From assembly GCF_021023085.1 (NCBI RefSeq), contig NZ_PGCK01000004.1, positions 1-64,000 of the forward strand: 64,000 nucleotides of DNA, in the 5' to 3' direction. The stretch is from Methanooceanicella nereidis (GTDB lineage Archaea; Halobacteriota; Methanocellia; Methanocellales; Methanocellaceae). The notes beneath the pieces were generated by a model that was not told the DNA's origin, did not search any database, and was given only the letters and a program-made list of their open reading frames with translations. A program made the translations under genes and the position numbers. Shown here one piece after another: positions 62,732 through 64,000 of this stretch. The number at the start of each line of letters is the position of its first letter. Position 1 is the first letter of the stretch.

Positions 62732-64000
62732 TCAAGACCTGAATAGCGCATCCATTAGTTTTGTGACGAACGACGGGGACCCTGCGGGGACAAAATCATT
62801 CCTGCCGGCGAGCGATCGTGCCACGCTGTAGAACTCGGACGCTATTCGCGAGTTCGGACTGGCCAGCACGACCGGCACTTTATCCTTGCGCCTCGTCCCG
62901 GGGTCTTCGGGCAGCATCGCGATGACAGGCGTCCCGAAATATTCCTCGACCTGGGAACGTGTGAACTGGGGGTTTTTCATGTCAAATCGGTTCAGCACTA
63001 TGCCTATGACATTCACTCCCAGTATGCGAGCCATCTCCTGCACCTTTATTCCGTCAGTCATGCTTCCTTCGTCAGGGTTAAGCACGAGTATCAGATGGTC
63101 AGAGGCGAGAAGGGATAGCGCGACCTCTTTGTTATATCCTGCGGGAGTATCTATGACTATAAAGTCAGCGTCACTTGAGAAATATTCGATGACGTCATTG
63201 AGAAGGTCCCTGTCCATTTTTAAGAATCCTTCGATGGATAATCCGCTGGGCACTATCAGGAGGTTATCGTTAAAGACCTTATACGCGGCTTTATCAGGCT
63301 CTGCCTCCCCTGACAGGACCTCGTGCAGGGTTGCTTTCATGTTTTGAGGATCGATGCCGATGTATGTGGCAAGATTGCTCATGCTGGCGTCTGCGTCCAT
63401 GATGACCGTCCTGGATCCCATCTCGGACAGCGCCACGCCAAGATTTATGGAAAAAGTCGTCTTCCCGGTACCGCCTTTACCCGCGCCTACCGAGATGACC
63501 GTGCCGCGTTTTCCCGGATTCGCTATGGGTGATGACTGTGGTAAGACAGACAGGCTTTTACAATTATCAGGGGATCCTTGCTCCACTTCAGGTCGTATTT
63601 CTACTGGCCCATCTACATCCGCATGTTGTTCCGACCTTAAGGAAGGCTTCACGGACGCCATCCCGGCCAGAAGGCCTGCATCTCCCTGTGACGGTCGTTT
63701 TTTCATATAATGATTATTGAGCGTTTCCCTGGTAAGTGAAGTGTATATGAGTTCCTTCACGTCACCCGGGTTGACGTTAGGTATCCTCCAGGTAATTTTG
63801 CCTCCGGAGGCTGTTGCCATAGGCGCCACGCCTCCTGATCTCGCGAAGCATATCATGCCGGAAAGTGATACCGGATAAAGGTCCTCGACTGTCACGTCCT
63901 TAAAGCTATTTTCCCCGTTCTTCAGAAAGATTATCATTCTTTCATTGACATCGTCCCAGTGCTTTATTATCTCAAGCCCGGTGTCGGCATTGGTGATTTT
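62732..64000 (-). CDS. MinD/ParA-like ATPase with N-terminal immunoglobulin-like domain (runs off the window)
   Basis: The frame is still open at the right edge, so the N-terminus is missing. Visible residues include a beta-rich segment with VSLSGMICFARSGG and WRIPNVNPGDVKELIYTS, which resembles the end of a DUF11-type immunoglobulin-like domain, a linker of about 70 residues, and a MinD-type P-loop ATPase: deviant Walker A AGKGGTGKTT, VIMDADASMSNL, DFIVIDTPAGYN, and LNRFDMKNP. MinD proteins position or regulate partners through ATP-dependent dimers. The DUF11-like reading is a guess. A shorter protein starting at ATG 63937 is possible. Confidence 0.72.
   Translation of the reverse strand, partial: KITNADTGLEIIKHWDDVNERMIIFLKNGENSFKDVTVEDLYPVSLSGMICFARSGGVAPMATASGGKITWRIPNVNPGDVKELIYTSLTRETLNNHYMKKRPSQGDAGLLAGMASVKPSLRSEQHADVDGPVEIRPEVEQGSPDNCKSLSVLPQSSPIANPGKRGTVISVGAGKGGTGKTTFSINLGVALSEMGSRTVIMDADASMSNLATYIGIDPQNMKATLHEVLSGEAEPDKAAYKVFNDNLLIVPSGLSIEGFLKMDRDLLNDVIEYFSSDADFIVIDTPAGYNKEVALSLLASDHLILVLNPDEGSMTDGIKVQEMARILGVNVIGIVLNRFDMKNPQFTRSQVEEYFGTPVIAMLPEDPGTRRKDKVPVVLASPNSRIASEFYSVARSLAGRNDFVPAGSPSFVTKLMDALFRS

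Overview
This window comes from a hydrogenotrophic methanogenic archaeon, most likely Methanocellales or a close relative. The markers are a tungsten/molybdenum formylmethanofuran dehydrogenase ferredoxin gene (fwdG) with the start of fwdF, the F420-non-reducing hydrogenase genes mvhG and mvhA, the methanofuran synthesis gene mfnB, and archaeal lipid genes (GGGP synthase and a UbiA prenyltransferase). There are also Hel308, Hef, Cdc48, Tfx, KEOPS Cgi121 and an archaeal glycyl-tRNA synthetase. Many starts follow a TATA-like box by 20-30 bases with no ribosome binding site (leaderless), while others carry GGTGATC-type sites. No rRNA, tRNA or CRISPR array is visible.

Layout: 1-3.8 kb holds the energy genes, with fwdG/fwdF leftward and mvhGA rightward around an 860-base AT-rich gap. 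4-8.1 kb is an envelope cluster of two overlapping glycosidase-like lipoproteins and a TctA-like permease. 8.1-10.9 kb is a 916-residue HEAT-repeat protein. 11-15.4 kb carries hisG, GGGP synthase, a methyltransferase, a degenerate IS200-like protein, the UbiA enzyme and tsr3. 15.6-19 kb carries a cupin, hel308 and cgi121. 19.4-30.7 kb is rich in molybdenum/tungsten genes: an fdhD-like gene, tfx, two moeA genes and a tungstate/molybdate-type ABC permease and ATPase without a visible binding protein.

30.7-45.3 kb carries a metalloprotease, a PAS protein, a winged-helix regulator, an isopropylmalate/citramalate synthase with an apparent 5' frameshift, NYN and DHH nucleic-acid enzymes, a HisA-like protein, a 1041-residue PAS/GAF kinase, a thioredoxin-CcdA fusion, mfnB, guaB and a cysteine-rich lipoprotein. 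45.4-64 kb carries an ArsR-type regulator, cdc48, hsp20, membrane and PRC-barrel proteins, glycosyltransferases, glyS, a polyprenol kinase-like protein, hef, a double GNAT protein, tatC, a DUF72 protein and a MinD-like ATPase with an immunoglobulin-like N-terminus that runs off the window.

The least expected structure is between the genes. Six related long inverted repeats share an AT-rich loop, all point the same way, and five of six lie between convergent genes; one has expanded into a 43-base tandem array. A second family of shorter inverted repeats occurs at three or four sites. A compact three-hairpin locus upstream of glyS looks like an undescribed small RNA. The IS200-like protein has lost a metal-binding histidine, which invites comparison with REP/RAYT systems, though no link is shown here.
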